A DNA stretch of 5,802 nucleotides. Origin: Cyanobacteria bacterium UBA7753. GTDB lineage: Bacteria; Cyanobacteriota; Vampirovibrionia; Gastranaerophilales; Gastranaerophilaceae. Positions 1 through 5,657 of the stretch are shown here, in pieces (position 1 is the first letter of the stretch; each line of letters opens with the position of its first letter). A model generated the notes under the pieces. The model made no database searches. It was not told the DNA's origin and saw only the letters and a program-made list of their open reading frames with translations. The position numbers were made by a program, and so were the translations under genes. Location: the NCBI GenBank assembly GCA_002481545.1, contig DLEF01000034.1:1-5802 (forward strand), read 5' to 3'.

Positions 1-163
1 TAATCTTTGTTACTCTTCTTATGCTAGGTTCAAGTAGGGTGCAGTCACTATCGCAACAATATTTATGCTTTATTTAAATGTACAATTTTCTCACTCAATA
101 AACATCTTTTTCAAAATATTTTTTCGGCTATTGTGCAAATGTTAAATATTTGTTACAATAGAA
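1..163. other. Upstream non-coding region, possible tail of a preceding gene
   Basis: No convincing gene lies here. One plus-strand frame is open from position 3 to a TAA at 75-77 (24 codons, hydrophobic at first), so it could be the last codons of a gene that begins before the window. It is too short to recognise. The rest (78-163) is very AT-rich and holds the putative rsfS promoter and an inverted repeat, listed separately. I see no divergent minus-strand gene start. Confidence 0.4.
131..159 (+). promoter_or_regulatory. Putative rsfS promoter inside an inverted repeat
   Basis: A TTGTGC hexamer at 131-136 (3 of 6 to the -35 consensus) is separated by 17 nt from TACAAT at 154-159 (5 of 6 to the -10 consensus). 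Transcription would begin near 166, which places the ATG at 164 at or before the transcript start and favours the ATG at 188. The same bases form a dyad: TATTGT at 129-134 pairs with ACAATA at 155-160, and CAAAT at 136-140 pairs with ATTTG at 148-152. It could therefore also be an operator. In AT-rich DNA such matches arise by chance, so this is a prediction only. Confidence 0.4.
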
Positions 164-187
164 ATGTACAGTAACGGAAACGGAATA

Positions 188-598
188 ATGGAAAAAGAGA
201 GAACCGAACAAGAAGTAACCTCATACAAGCTGGCATGCGTAATAGCGAGAGTTTTGGACGAAAAACTTGCGAAAGATATTACTATTTTGAATATCAGCAA
301 TGTTTCCTCCTTCGCCGATTATTTTGTAATATGCTCGGCGGAAGCAAGCACGCAGGTCAAAGCTATGACAGAGGCAGTAAAGCTCAAAATAAAAGAATAT
401 TTCGGCAGACAGCCGAACCGCATAGAAAACGATACGCGCAACCGTTGGAACCTGTTGGATTACAGCGATGTCGTCGTACATATCCTTCATAAAGAAGAGC
501 GAGAAACTTATGCAATCGAAAAATTCTGGAACCATGCATTCAGTATTTCTACCGATGAATGGATGAAAGAATCCGAGGAATACTCCGAATATAAATAG
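188..598 (+). CDS. rsfS: Ribosomal silencing factor RsfS (DUF143/Iojap family)
   Basis: Members of this family bind ribosomal protein uL14 on the large subunit and block joining with the small subunit, lowering translation when nutrients are scarce. Counting from the ATG at 188 (136 residues), the family core spans about residues 13-117. The signature blocks are SSFADYFVIC (40-49), the QVKAM helix (56-60), W87 with LLDYSDVVVHIL (89-100), and ERETYAIEKFW (104-114). The acidic tail from about residue 120 extends beyond the usual 105-120 residues. An in-frame ATG at 164 would add eight residues. I prefer 188 because a plausible -10 box ends at 159, and because GGAA at 176-179 lies 8 nt before 188 while nothing similar precedes 164. 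The gene stands alone here. The usual nadD/yqeK neighbours are not visible upstream in this window. The family call is secure; the exact start is not. Confidence 0.93.
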   Translation: MEKERTEQEVTSYKLACVIARVLDEKLAKDITILNISNVSSFADYFVICSAEASTQVKAMTEAVKLKIKEYFGRQPNRIENDTRNRWNLLDYSDVVVHILHKEERETYAIEKFWNHAFSISTDEWMKESEEYSEYK

Positions 599-607
599 TA
601 TGGTGGA

Positions 608-635
608 GTTACCTTTATCAATTGCGAGATATAAT
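608..635 (+). promoter_or_regulatory. Weak candidate promoter for the TPR/Tic20-like unit
   Basis: A perfect TATAAT lies at 630-635 in the 80-nt gap after rsfS. The best -35 partner is GTTACC at 608-613 (3 of 6) with a 16-nt spacer. It would give a leader of about 37 nt before the ATG at 679. I see no terminator hairpin with a T-run after rsfS, so read-through from rsfS is equally possible. Confidence 0.3.
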
Positions 636-678
636 AATATATGTAATACAGTTAAGGAAAATTACGGTAATATAAAAT

Positions 679-1776
679 ATGGCAAACGAAGAAAACGAAG
701 TTTTAAATGAAGAGGAAATGAAAAAGGCGATACAAAAAGCGGTATTGTCTATTGCGAGAAATCCGAAAAATCCCGAAAATTATCATGAACTTGCAAGGCT
801 CTATGCTATGCAGGAAGACTATGATAAGGTCATTTCCGTATATGATACATTGTTATCGGTTGATCCCGATGATGAACAGGCGATAATGAATGTCGGAAGT
901 ATTTATTATTTCCAAAAAGAGTTTAGAAAAGCACTAAAATATTTTGAACGTGCAATGACCGTAAATCCGAGTGATTATTTGGTTTACTATAACTTGGCAA
1001 ATACTTATGCCGAAATGCACAATTTCTCAAAAGCTTTAAGATGGTATAACAGAACGTTAGACTTTGTGTCTGATGAGCCTGAAATCTATAACTCAATCGC
1101 TATGTTATATCACGATTTTGAAGACTATGTAGAGGCAAAGGCATATTATGAAAAAGCATTGTCATTAGATCCTCAAAACCTTACGGCACTTGTTGACTTA
1201 GGTAATGTATGTTTCAAATTGTTTGAATATGATGATGCATTCAAATATTACAGTCAGGTATTCAGTTTAGAGCCTGACAATCAAACAGTTGCACTATGTT
1301 TGGCTAATACATTGTCTCTAAAAAAGGATGAGGCAAGAGCAAATCAATATTTTGAAAAAGCTTTGCAATTAAAAGGCGACAGCCAATACAGAGCGTATAT
1401 TTGTTATGCGATTTCAAAATCAGATTTCGGCAAATATGATGAGGCTATTGAGTTATACAAAAAGGCTATCGAGCTTGAGCCTGACCAATCAAAAGCACAT
1501 ATCCTCTTGGGGAACATGTATTCTAACCAGAGGAAATTCGATTTGGCTGAGGCTGAATACAAAGAGGCTTTGAAGATTTCTCAATTGGATCCTGATTTGT
1601 ATATTTTGATTGCAAACACTTATTATATGAACAATGAGGTTGAACGTTCAATCTATTCATATAAAGCAGCTGTCGGCTTGAGTCCTGAAAACGATGAGTT
1701 TAAACTTGTCTATATTCAGGTTATAGAAGACTTTATTGAACAATCGAGAAAAGACGAAATTATAGAAGATTTTTAG
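679..1776 (+). CDS. Tetratricopeptide-repeat (TPR) protein, nine repeats
   Basis: This 365-residue protein is almost entirely TPR. Consecutive units of about 34 residues start near 32, 66, 100, 134, 168, 202, 236, 271 and 305. They show the usual pattern of small and aromatic residues (for example A..Y, then A...Y.KAL.L.P) and end at about 338. An acidic N-terminal 30 residues and a charged C-terminal tail (EDFIEQSRKDEIIEDF) flank the array. I see no signal peptide or membrane helix, so it is probably cytoplasmic. Such arrays are protein-protein scaffolds, and the sequence does not reveal the partner. The next gene, 18 nt downstream on the same strand, encodes a Tic20-like membrane protein, so the two are probably cotranscribed and may work together (inference). 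The ATG at 679 is preceded in frame by a TAA at 673-675, which fixes the longest start. The only Shine-Dalgarno-like sequence, AAGGA at 654-658, is 20 nt away and too distant. The repeat assignment is firm; the specific function is unknown. Confidence 0.9.
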   Translation: MANEENEVLNEEEMKKAIQKAVLSIARNPKNPENYHELARLYAMQEDYDKVISVYDTLLSVDPDDEQAIMNVGSIYYFQKEFRKALKYFERAMTVNPSDYLVYYNLANTYAEMHNFSKALRWYNRTLDFVSDEPEIYNSIAMLYHDFEDYVEAKAYYEKALSLDPQNLTALVDLGNVCFKLFEYDDAFKYYSQVFSLEPDNQTVALCLANTLSLKKDEARANQYFEKALQLKGDSQYRAYICYAISKSDFGKYDEAIELYKKAIELEPDQSKAHILLGNMYSNQRKFDLAEAEYKEALKISQLDPDLYILIANTYYMNNEVERSIYSYKAAVGLSPENDEFKLVYIQVIEDFIEQSRKDEIIEDF

Positions 1777-1794
1777 AGAAAGGAAGCAAAAACG

Positions 1795-2199
1795 ATGGAT
1801 TCTCCTACCTTTATTGAGAGAATAATTGTTATTCTGAATTACATAACATTCGGGATAGTCGGGTTTATATGGCTTATTATAAACGCACTTCTTAAAGGCA
1901 GACTCTCTCCGTTTTTGCAATATCATATTTTCCAGTCATTCTTTCTTGTAATGTTATACTGGTTAGTTACGGTATTTATATCGTTGATTGCTCAAATATT
2001 GAGTTTTATCCCGTTGATAAATGTTTTAGTATTGAAGATTTTATTCTACTTTAATGCTCCTATTTTCTTCGGGCAATATTCAATCATATCGGGCACGGTA
2101 TCATTGGTTATTTTATACCTTGTATTATCATCTTTGCAAGGCAAATACAGCTATATTCCGTGGGTATCCGATATTATTAACAGAGCTGTCAGAAGATAG
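1795..2199 (+). CDS. Tic20-like four-helix membrane protein
   Basis: This 134-residue protein is very hydrophobic, with four likely membrane segments at roughly residues 10-33, 46-65, 68-86 and 97-113. Two blocks resemble the Tic20 family from memory. One is FLQYHIFQS (40-48), matching the conserved F-R-F/H-x-x-Q-A stretch before helix 2. The other is SLQGKYSYIPWVSDII (113-128), matching the C-terminal G-x-x-x-x-IP-x-ISDAV motif. In plastids Tic20 is part of the inner-envelope protein import machinery. The role of the bacterial homologues is not settled. The related DUF4870 family has a similar H-x-x-Q helix but usually ends differently, so it is the main alternative. The start is supported by AAGGA at 1780-1784, 10 nt before the ATG. 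The gene follows the TPR gene by 18 nt, consistent with an operon, and converges on thiL. Transcription probably ends in the palindromic repeat that follows. Confidence 0.75.
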   Translation: MDSPTFIERIIVILNYITFGIVGFIWLIINALLKGRLSPFLQYHIFQSFFLVMLYWLVTVFISLIAQILSFIPLINVLVLKILFYFNAPIFFGQYSIISGTVSLVILYLVLSSLQGKYSYIPWVSDIINRAVRR

Positions 2200-2214
2200 A
2201 TAAATTTTGAGAAT

Positions 2215-2358
2215 TATATACAAAGTTACAGCATATTTGAGTATGGTGTCATCCTGAATTAACCACTGTCCTGAACTTGTTTCAGGATCGTTTCAGGATC
2301 TAATACGAAAATTTCGAGATGCTGAAATAAATTCAGTATGACGGATACGTTTTATTTT
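2215..2358. repeat. Palindromic intergenic repeat, left copy (with extra nested hairpin)
   Basis: This copy matches the one at 3329-3444. Bases 2215-2258 are identical to 3329-3372 (44 of 44), and 2290-2358 match 3376-3444 with four differences (65 of 69). The unit is a large imperfect palindrome. GTAT, GTCAT and CTGAA on the left face TTCAG, ATGAC and ATAC on the right, separated by short mismatched steps. This copy is 28 bp longer because 2259-2289 replaces three bases of the other copy. It has two TCCTGAA arms (2252-2258, 2269-2275) and two TTCAGGA arms (2281-2287, 2292-2298), giving nested hairpins. On the plus strand the palindrome is followed by GTTTTATTTT, so it may terminate the TPR/Tic20-like transcript. 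Its right end overlaps the thiL stop codon. Similar GTCATCCTGAA...TTCAGCATGAC elements are, from memory, scattered through many bacterial genomes. No transposase is encoded, so it would be a non-autonomous REP/MITE-like element. Confidence 0.85.
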
Positions 2359-3272
2359 GAAAAATGGTTATAACATTTTTCAAGGTTTGTTATGTCCAAA
2401 GAGCCATTGCCCCAATTAATAACTTTTAGAGGAACATCGGTTTTTGGTATAATTGAACCTATTATTTTGAAATCATGCTGCAGGGCAAAATCTTTTGGAA
2501 CGGCTGCAACCGTTTTGTAGTCTTCCCCTCCGAAAAGAACCATGTTTTTGTAATCGTTTGGGAAAAGTTTTTTTAAATCGGGATTATATTCCACTTTGTC
2601 AAAATCAAGAACTATTGAAACTCTGCTTGAAGTCGCGATTTTAAAAAGCACATCTGCGAGTCCGTCCGAGGAGTCCATCATTGCGTAATTTTCTTTTATG
2701 TTTTTCGCGATTGTTTCGGACATTTTTAAATCAACAGCAGGTTTTAAGTGCGCCTCAATAAGCGGTTTTGATATCGGATTTTTTGCTTGCAAAAGTCTCA
2801 ACCCGCCCGCACTGGAGCCGTGTTCGCCGTTTGTAACTATTACATAACCCTCTTTTGCATGACTTCTTGAAGATATTCGTCTGTCCTTATCTGTTCCGAT
2901 AACGGTTATTGAAACCATTACTTTGTCGGAGCCCGTAATGTCTCCGCCAATAATTTCTACATCTCCTATCGCGTCAACCAAACCTTTATAAAATTCTTTG
3001 ACAAAATCCGTTGATATCGTTTTAGGCAGAGACAACGCAACCGTCATATATTTGCACCTGCCCCCAGATGCTGCGATGTCGCTTATATTAACTTTGCCCG
3101 ATTTATAGCCGAGTTCATAGGGTGTCATATAATCAAGCGAAAAATGAACATCTTCAACGAGGCTGTCCTGACTTACGACAATGCCTAAATCTTTTATATA
3201 AGCGCAGTCGTCTCCGATGTATTTGTCACCTATGATTGATTTTATTGTATTTATAATTCTTTCTTCCTGCAT
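2352..3272 (-). CDS. thiL: Thiamine-monophosphate kinase ThiL
   Basis: ThiL phosphorylates thiamine monophosphate with ATP to give thiamine diphosphate, the active cofactor. The 306-residue length is usual for the family. The AIR-synthase fold motifs appear in order: IGDDCA (19-24), QDSLVEDVHF (35-44), VNISDIAASGG (61-71), IIGGDITG (107-114), GSSAGGL (152-158), a H-x-x-P helix (H175, P178), MDSSDGLADVL (199-209) and FGGEDY (247-252). The VE.VHF, SDIAA.G, SDGL and GGEDY set separates ThiL from its relatives PurM, SelD and HypE. Metal- and nucleotide-binding aspartates (D21, D22, D65, D111, D203) are present. It is the only minus-strand gene here and is not next to other thiamine genes. No Shine-Dalgarno precedes the ATG at 3270-3272, and a candidate promoter would start transcription at about this ATG, so the mRNA may be leaderless. 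The stop codon and last lysine codon lie in the shared right end of the palindromic repeat. Confidence 0.95.
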   Translation of the reverse strand: MQEERIINTIKSIIGDKYIGDDCAYIKDLGIVVSQDSLVEDVHFSLDYMTPYELGYKSGKVNISDIAASGGRCKYMTVALSLPKTISTDFVKEFYKGLVDAIGDVEIIGGDITGSDKVMVSITVIGTDKDRRISSRSHAKEGYVIVTNGEHGSSAGGLRLLQAKNPISKPLIEAHLKPAVDLKMSETIAKNIKENYAMMDSSDGLADVLFKIATSSRVSIVLDFDKVEYNPDLKKLFPNDYKNMVLFGGEDYKTVAAVPKDFALQHDFKIIGSIIPKTDVPLKVINWGNGSLDITNLEKCYNHFSK

Positions 3273-3278
3273 AATATA

Positions 3279-3307
3279 ATTTTAGATTATTAAAAAAGTC
3301 GGCGCAA
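3279..3307 (-). promoter_or_regulatory. Putative thiL promoter (possible leaderless transcript)
   Basis: Read on the minus strand, TTGCGC (plus 3302-3307, 3 of 6 to -35) is followed after 17 nt by TAAAAT (plus 3279-3284, 5 of 6 to -10). Initiation about 7 nt downstream would fall at about 3272, the first base of the thiL ATG. The site lies between thiL and the right repeat copy. I see no TPP riboswitch (no CTGAGA-type element) in this gap, which is too short to hold one downstream of the promoter. Confidence 0.35.
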
Positions 3308-3328
3308 GTAATATTTAAGTTTGGTATC

Positions 3329-3444
3329 TATATACAAAGTTACAGCATATTTGAGTATGGTGTCATCCTGAACTCGTTTCAGGATCTAATACTTAAATTT
3401 CGAGATGCTGAAATAAATTCAGCATGACAGATACGTTTTATTTT
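3329..3444. repeat. Palindromic intergenic repeat, right copy (standard form)
   Basis: This is the simpler 116-bp copy of the element also found at 2215-2358, in the same orientation. It contains a hairpin TCCTGAA/TTCAGGA (3366-3372 with 3378-3384) and a second hairpin ATGCTGAA/TTCAGCAT (3405-3412 with 3418-3425). It also has an enclosing palindrome joining GTAT and GTCAT (3355-3366) to ATGAC and ATAC (3424-3434). It sits between the divergent thiL and yebC genes, 56 bp from the thiL start and 108 bp from the yebC start. I see no target-site duplication at its edges. Its T-rich right end (3436-3444) borders the yebC promoter region. Confidence 0.85.
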
Positions 3445-3458
3445 ATTGTAATTTTGTA

Positions 3459-3520
3459 TATAATTGCCTTAAGTTTTAAACAAATACTTTTATTTTTCCG
3501 TTAGTTTGTTATATTATATA
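3459..3520 (+). promoter_or_regulatory. Candidate yebC promoter region
   Basis: A perfect TATAAT lies at 3459-3464, with only a poor -35 partner 17 nt upstream (TTTTAT, 3436-3441, inside the repeat's right edge). Further -10-like hexamers, TATATT (3510-3515) and TATATA (3515-3520), lie nearer the gene but have no clear -35. The exact start cannot be chosen from sequence alone because the whole stretch is A/T-rich. Confidence 0.3.
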
Positions 3521-3552
3521 AATATAAGTAAAAACAAAAAGAGAGGTATACT

Positions 3553-4302
3553 ATGAGCGGACATTCCAAATGGTCAACAATTAAACATAAAAAAGCAAAA
3601 ACAGACTCAGCAAGAGCAGTTGTTTTCCAAAAATATTCAAGAGAATTAATTGTAGCATCAAAACTTGGCGGGCCTGATCCTGCGGGGAATTTCCGTTTAA
3701 GAACAGCTATAGAAAAAGCAAAAGCTGCAGGGTTACCTAATGATAATATAAAAAGAGCAATCGAAAAGGGTGCGGGACAATCTAACGCAGCAAACTACGA
3801 AGAAATTACATATGAAGGATACGCATCAGGCGGTGTAGCCGTAGTTGTAGAGGCTATGACGGATAATAAAAACAGAACCGCGGGCGACATAAGAAGTTAC
3901 TTCACAAAATTCAACGGAAACCTTGGTGAAACAGGCTGTGTAGGTTGGATGTTCGATAAGAAAGGTTGTATTACTTTTGATAAATCAGTTGATTATGAAA
4001 AACTGTTTGAAGCAGCTATCAACCTTGATGCGGAAGATATTGAAGAGGATGACGAAAACTACAGAGTTATTACCTCTTATGAAAATCTGCAGGCAGTAAC
4101 CGAAGGTTTGGAAAAAGAAGGGTTTAAGTCAATAACTGCGGAATTTACCAGAATCCCTCAAAACGTTATTGAAATCACGGATGAAAAGACTGCCAATAAT
4201 ATAATGAGATTATATACAAGGTTGGAAGAACATGATGATGTTCAAAATGTCTATATGAATTTTGATATTCCTGATGAACTTATGGATAAGTTGGACTATT
4301 AA
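3553..4302 (+). CDS. yebC: YebC/PmpR (TACO1) family protein
   Basis: The start MSGHSKWSTIKHKKAKTDS is the hallmark of the family, and the 249-residue length is standard. Other family blocks follow: F25-Q-K-Y-S-R-E, GGPDPAGNFRLRTAIEKAKA (39-58), LPNDNIKRAIEKGAG (61-75), ITYEGYA.GGVAV (85-97), NKNRTAGDIR (105-114) and GCVGWMFDKKG (128-138). The protein has the three-domain family build with an acidic middle segment around 155-166. Members were first annotated as DNA-binding transcription regulators. More recent work on YebC and mitochondrial TACO1 places them at the ribosome, helping translation through polyproline stretches. The sequence alone does not choose between these roles. A good Shine-Dalgarno, GAGAGG at 3541-3546, lies 6 nt before the ATG and fixes the start. 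The HlyD-type gene follows after 55 nt on the same strand, but an intervening dyad suggests it may be regulated separately. Confidence 0.96.
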   Translation: MSGHSKWSTIKHKKAKTDSARAVVFQKYSRELIVASKLGGPDPAGNFRLRTAIEKAKAAGLPNDNIKRAIEKGAGQSNAANYEEITYEGYASGGVAVVVEAMTDNKNRTAGDIRSYFTKFNGNLGETGCVGWMFDKKGCITFDKSVDYEKLFEAAINLDAEDIEEDDENYRVITSYENLQAVTEGLEKEGFKSITAEFTRIPQNVIEITDEKTANNIMRLYTRLEEHDDVQNVYMNFDIPDELMDKLDY

Positions 4303-4309
4303 TTTTAAA

Positions 4310-4332
4310 ACATTATAGTAGTATTATAATGT
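4310..4332 (+). promoter_or_regulatory. Operator-like 8-bp inverted repeat before the HlyD-type gene
   Basis: ACATTATA (4310-4317) and TATAATGT (4325-4332) are perfect inverted copies around a 7-nt spacer. The right arm contains a consensus -10 TATAAT (4325-4330) that could serve the gene at 4358, although the -35 position (ATTTTA, 4302-4307) is poor. A repressor bound here would block that promoter, as is common for genes of efflux systems (inference). There is no T-run, so it is a poor intrinsic terminator for yebC. Confidence 0.35.
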
Positions 4333-4357
4333 CGAAACAATTTGTTTAGGATATATT

Positions 4358-5407
4358 ATGGACACATTAAGAAAGCGTAATCGAGATTCCGAAAAAAAAG
4401 ATTATTTCTACCCGATACTTATTACGGTTTGTGCTATTGTGTTTTGCGTATGGTATTACATAAACCAAACCAGTTATATTACGTCTCATAACGCTATCGT
4501 GGAAGGAAAATTAATACAAATATCTTCCAGAATTTCGGGACCTGTTTTGCACTTGAATGTTGAAGAAAATCAGGAAGTGTGCAAAGGGGATGTCCTGCTT
4601 GAGATTGATCCTACGGATTGTGAACAGAGATTAAAGATTGTAGAATATAACTTAAAAGAAGCAAGAAGAAAACTCTATGAGTATGAACTTAAACACAAAG
4701 AGGAACTTCAAAACAATCCGCAATTTTTTAATACGAGCAAATCTTTGAGAAGATACGGTTTTTCTCAAACTGATTTTGGCACATATGATACGGGCGCTTT
4801 ACCTGAAATTGTGCCTGATAAATCTACTTTGACAAAAGATTCCGATAAAAAAATTGCAGAGGCTAAGGCGAAAGCCGAAAAAGAGAAATTAGCGAAAGAA
4901 CAAAAAGGTCTGCCCGTTTTAAAAGATATGAACCCTATGCCGCCGGAGGACGGAGAAACCGTCGATGATGACGATAACGTTGATCCGCAAAAACTGGCGA
5001 AAGATATCCAAAAATTCGAGTCTGATATTGAGCAAATGAAACTCGATTTGTCATATTCTAAAATATGCGCTCCTCAAGACGGCGTTATATCGGTTATAAG
5101 TGTGCCCGAGGGCGGGTTCGTTGATGCGGGAGAAATCATTATATCAATCATCCCTAAGAGAGTTTGGGTGTCGGCGAGTGTTCCCGCAAGTCAGCTTGAT
5201 AACCTCTCTATAGGACAGCCTGTCATAGTTAAAATAAAAAAATACAGGGGCAGAAAATTCCAAGCAACGGTTGATGATTTTGTAACAAAAGATCCAAAAG
5301 GTGAGAATAACGGAATGGTTCCCGTGAGGATAATGTTTACGGAGGATTATTCGGAATATGATATTCCGCCGGGGACACCTGCAGTCGCTATGATAAAAAT
5401 AAGATAA
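4358..5407 (+). CDS. EmrA/HlyD-family membrane fusion (periplasmic adaptor) protein
   Basis: Such adaptors link an inner-membrane exporter (MFS, ABC or similar) to the outer envelope in drug efflux or type I secretion. The 349 residues begin with a short basic cytoplasmic tail, one membrane helix (about 17-35), then the EmrA-like motif YITSHNAIVEGKLIQISS (40-57). This leads into the first half of a biotinyl-lipoyl domain, with GPV (61-63), VEENQEV (68-74) and KGDVLLEIDP (76-85). A helix follows (86-121), then a low-complexity linker with a Lys/Ala/Glu-rich stretch (164-183) and an acidic run (EDGETVDDDDNVD, 197-209), and then a returning helix (211-232). The second lipoyl half (KICAPQDGVIS, 235-245) and the beta-barrel (about 267-349) complete it. 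AGGA (4348-4351) lies 6 nt before the ATG. No pump or outer-membrane channel gene follows within the window, so the partner and substrate are unknown. Confidence 0.88.
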   Translation: MDTLRKRNRDSEKKDYFYPILITVCAIVFCVWYYINQTSYITSHNAIVEGKLIQISSRISGPVLHLNVEENQEVCKGDVLLEIDPTDCEQRLKIVEYNLKEARRKLYEYELKHKEELQNNPQFFNTSKSLRRYGFSQTDFGTYDTGALPEIVPDKSTLTKDSDKKIAEAKAKAEKEKLAKEQKGLPVLKDMNPMPPEDGETVDDDDNVDPQKLAKDIQKFESDIEQMKLDLSYSKICAPQDGVISVISVPEGGFVDAGEIIISIIPKRVWVSASVPASQLDNLSIGQPVIVKIKKYRGRKFQATVDDFVTKDPKGENNGMVPVRIMFTEDYSEYDIPPGTPAVAMIKIR

Positions 5408-5571
5408 ATAGAGTTGCTTAATTATTGATTGTAGAGTTAAAGGTACGATTAATTTAAGCAAAATATTTATGATTTTTAGAACATCAAGTAATGTATTATA
5501 TGTTCTGTTATGTTCCATTTTTTCTTTTCAGAGTTGCGAAGCCAAAAAGAAAAAACGGAACCCAAAAAAGC
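5408..5571. other. AT-rich non-coding stretch with two inverted repeats
   Basis: No gene is convincing here. Short open frames on both strands lack Shine-Dalgarno sequences and recognisable protein features. TTGCTTAA (5414-5421) pairs with TTAAGCAA (5454-5461), plus three more pairs after a one-base bulge. This could be a weak end-of-transcript hairpin for the HlyD-type gene, but it has a 25-nt loop and no clean T-run. AGAACAT (5478-5484) pairs with ATGTTCT (5500-5506), with an inner TAAT/ATTA step, and a third ATGTTC occurs at 5510-5515. From 5516 the sequence becomes T-rich and then A-rich, leading into the GC-rich island. Confidence 0.45.
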
Positions 5572-5657
5572 GGATATGCGGTAGGGCGATGTTGAGCGCA
5601 AGCGAGCAAGCCCGTAACGCGGAGCAGAACCACGTTTCTGCGACCAGCCACATATCC
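5572..5657. repeat. GC-rich palindromic island, possible MITE-like element or structured RNA
   Basis: This block stands out as clearly richer in G and C than the rest of the window. Its ends are perfect inverted copies, GGATATG (5572-5578) and CATATCC (5651-5657). The pairing continues inward with interruptions: GG with CC (5580-5581 with 5648-5649), then GG with CC (5584-5585 with 5644-5645). Inside is a hairpin GCAGAA/TTCTGC (5624-5629 with 5636-5641) around CCACGT, and a near-tandem GAGCGCAAGC/GAGCAAGC (5594-5611). Both strands are open in one frame, but the predicted peptides are Arg/Ser-rich and look like by-products of composition. I do not recognise an RNA family, and no tRNA cloverleaf fits. 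Confidence 0.4.

Noticed and set aside
20..50. GGTTCAAGT near the window start, resembling a tRNA T-loop
   Set aside because: The flanking bases do not form a five-pair T stem, and no acceptor, D or anticodon arm can be placed.
221..535. Minus-strand open frame of 104 codons inside rsfS
   Set aside because: It is antisense to a clear RsfS coding region and shows no family features.
1657..1926. Minus-strand open frame of 89 codons across the TPR/Tic20-like junction
   Set aside because: It is a shadow of two well-supported plus-strand genes, and the peptide has no recognisable features.
3329..3444. Repeat copies as CRISPR repeats
   Set aside because: There are only two copies, about 1.1 kb apart with a gene between them, so there is no repeat-spacer array.
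5144..5518. Minus-strand open frame of 124 codons overlapping the end of the HlyD-type gene
   Set aside because: Most of it is antisense to the conserved beta-barrel region of the adaptor, with no Shine-Dalgarno or motif support.
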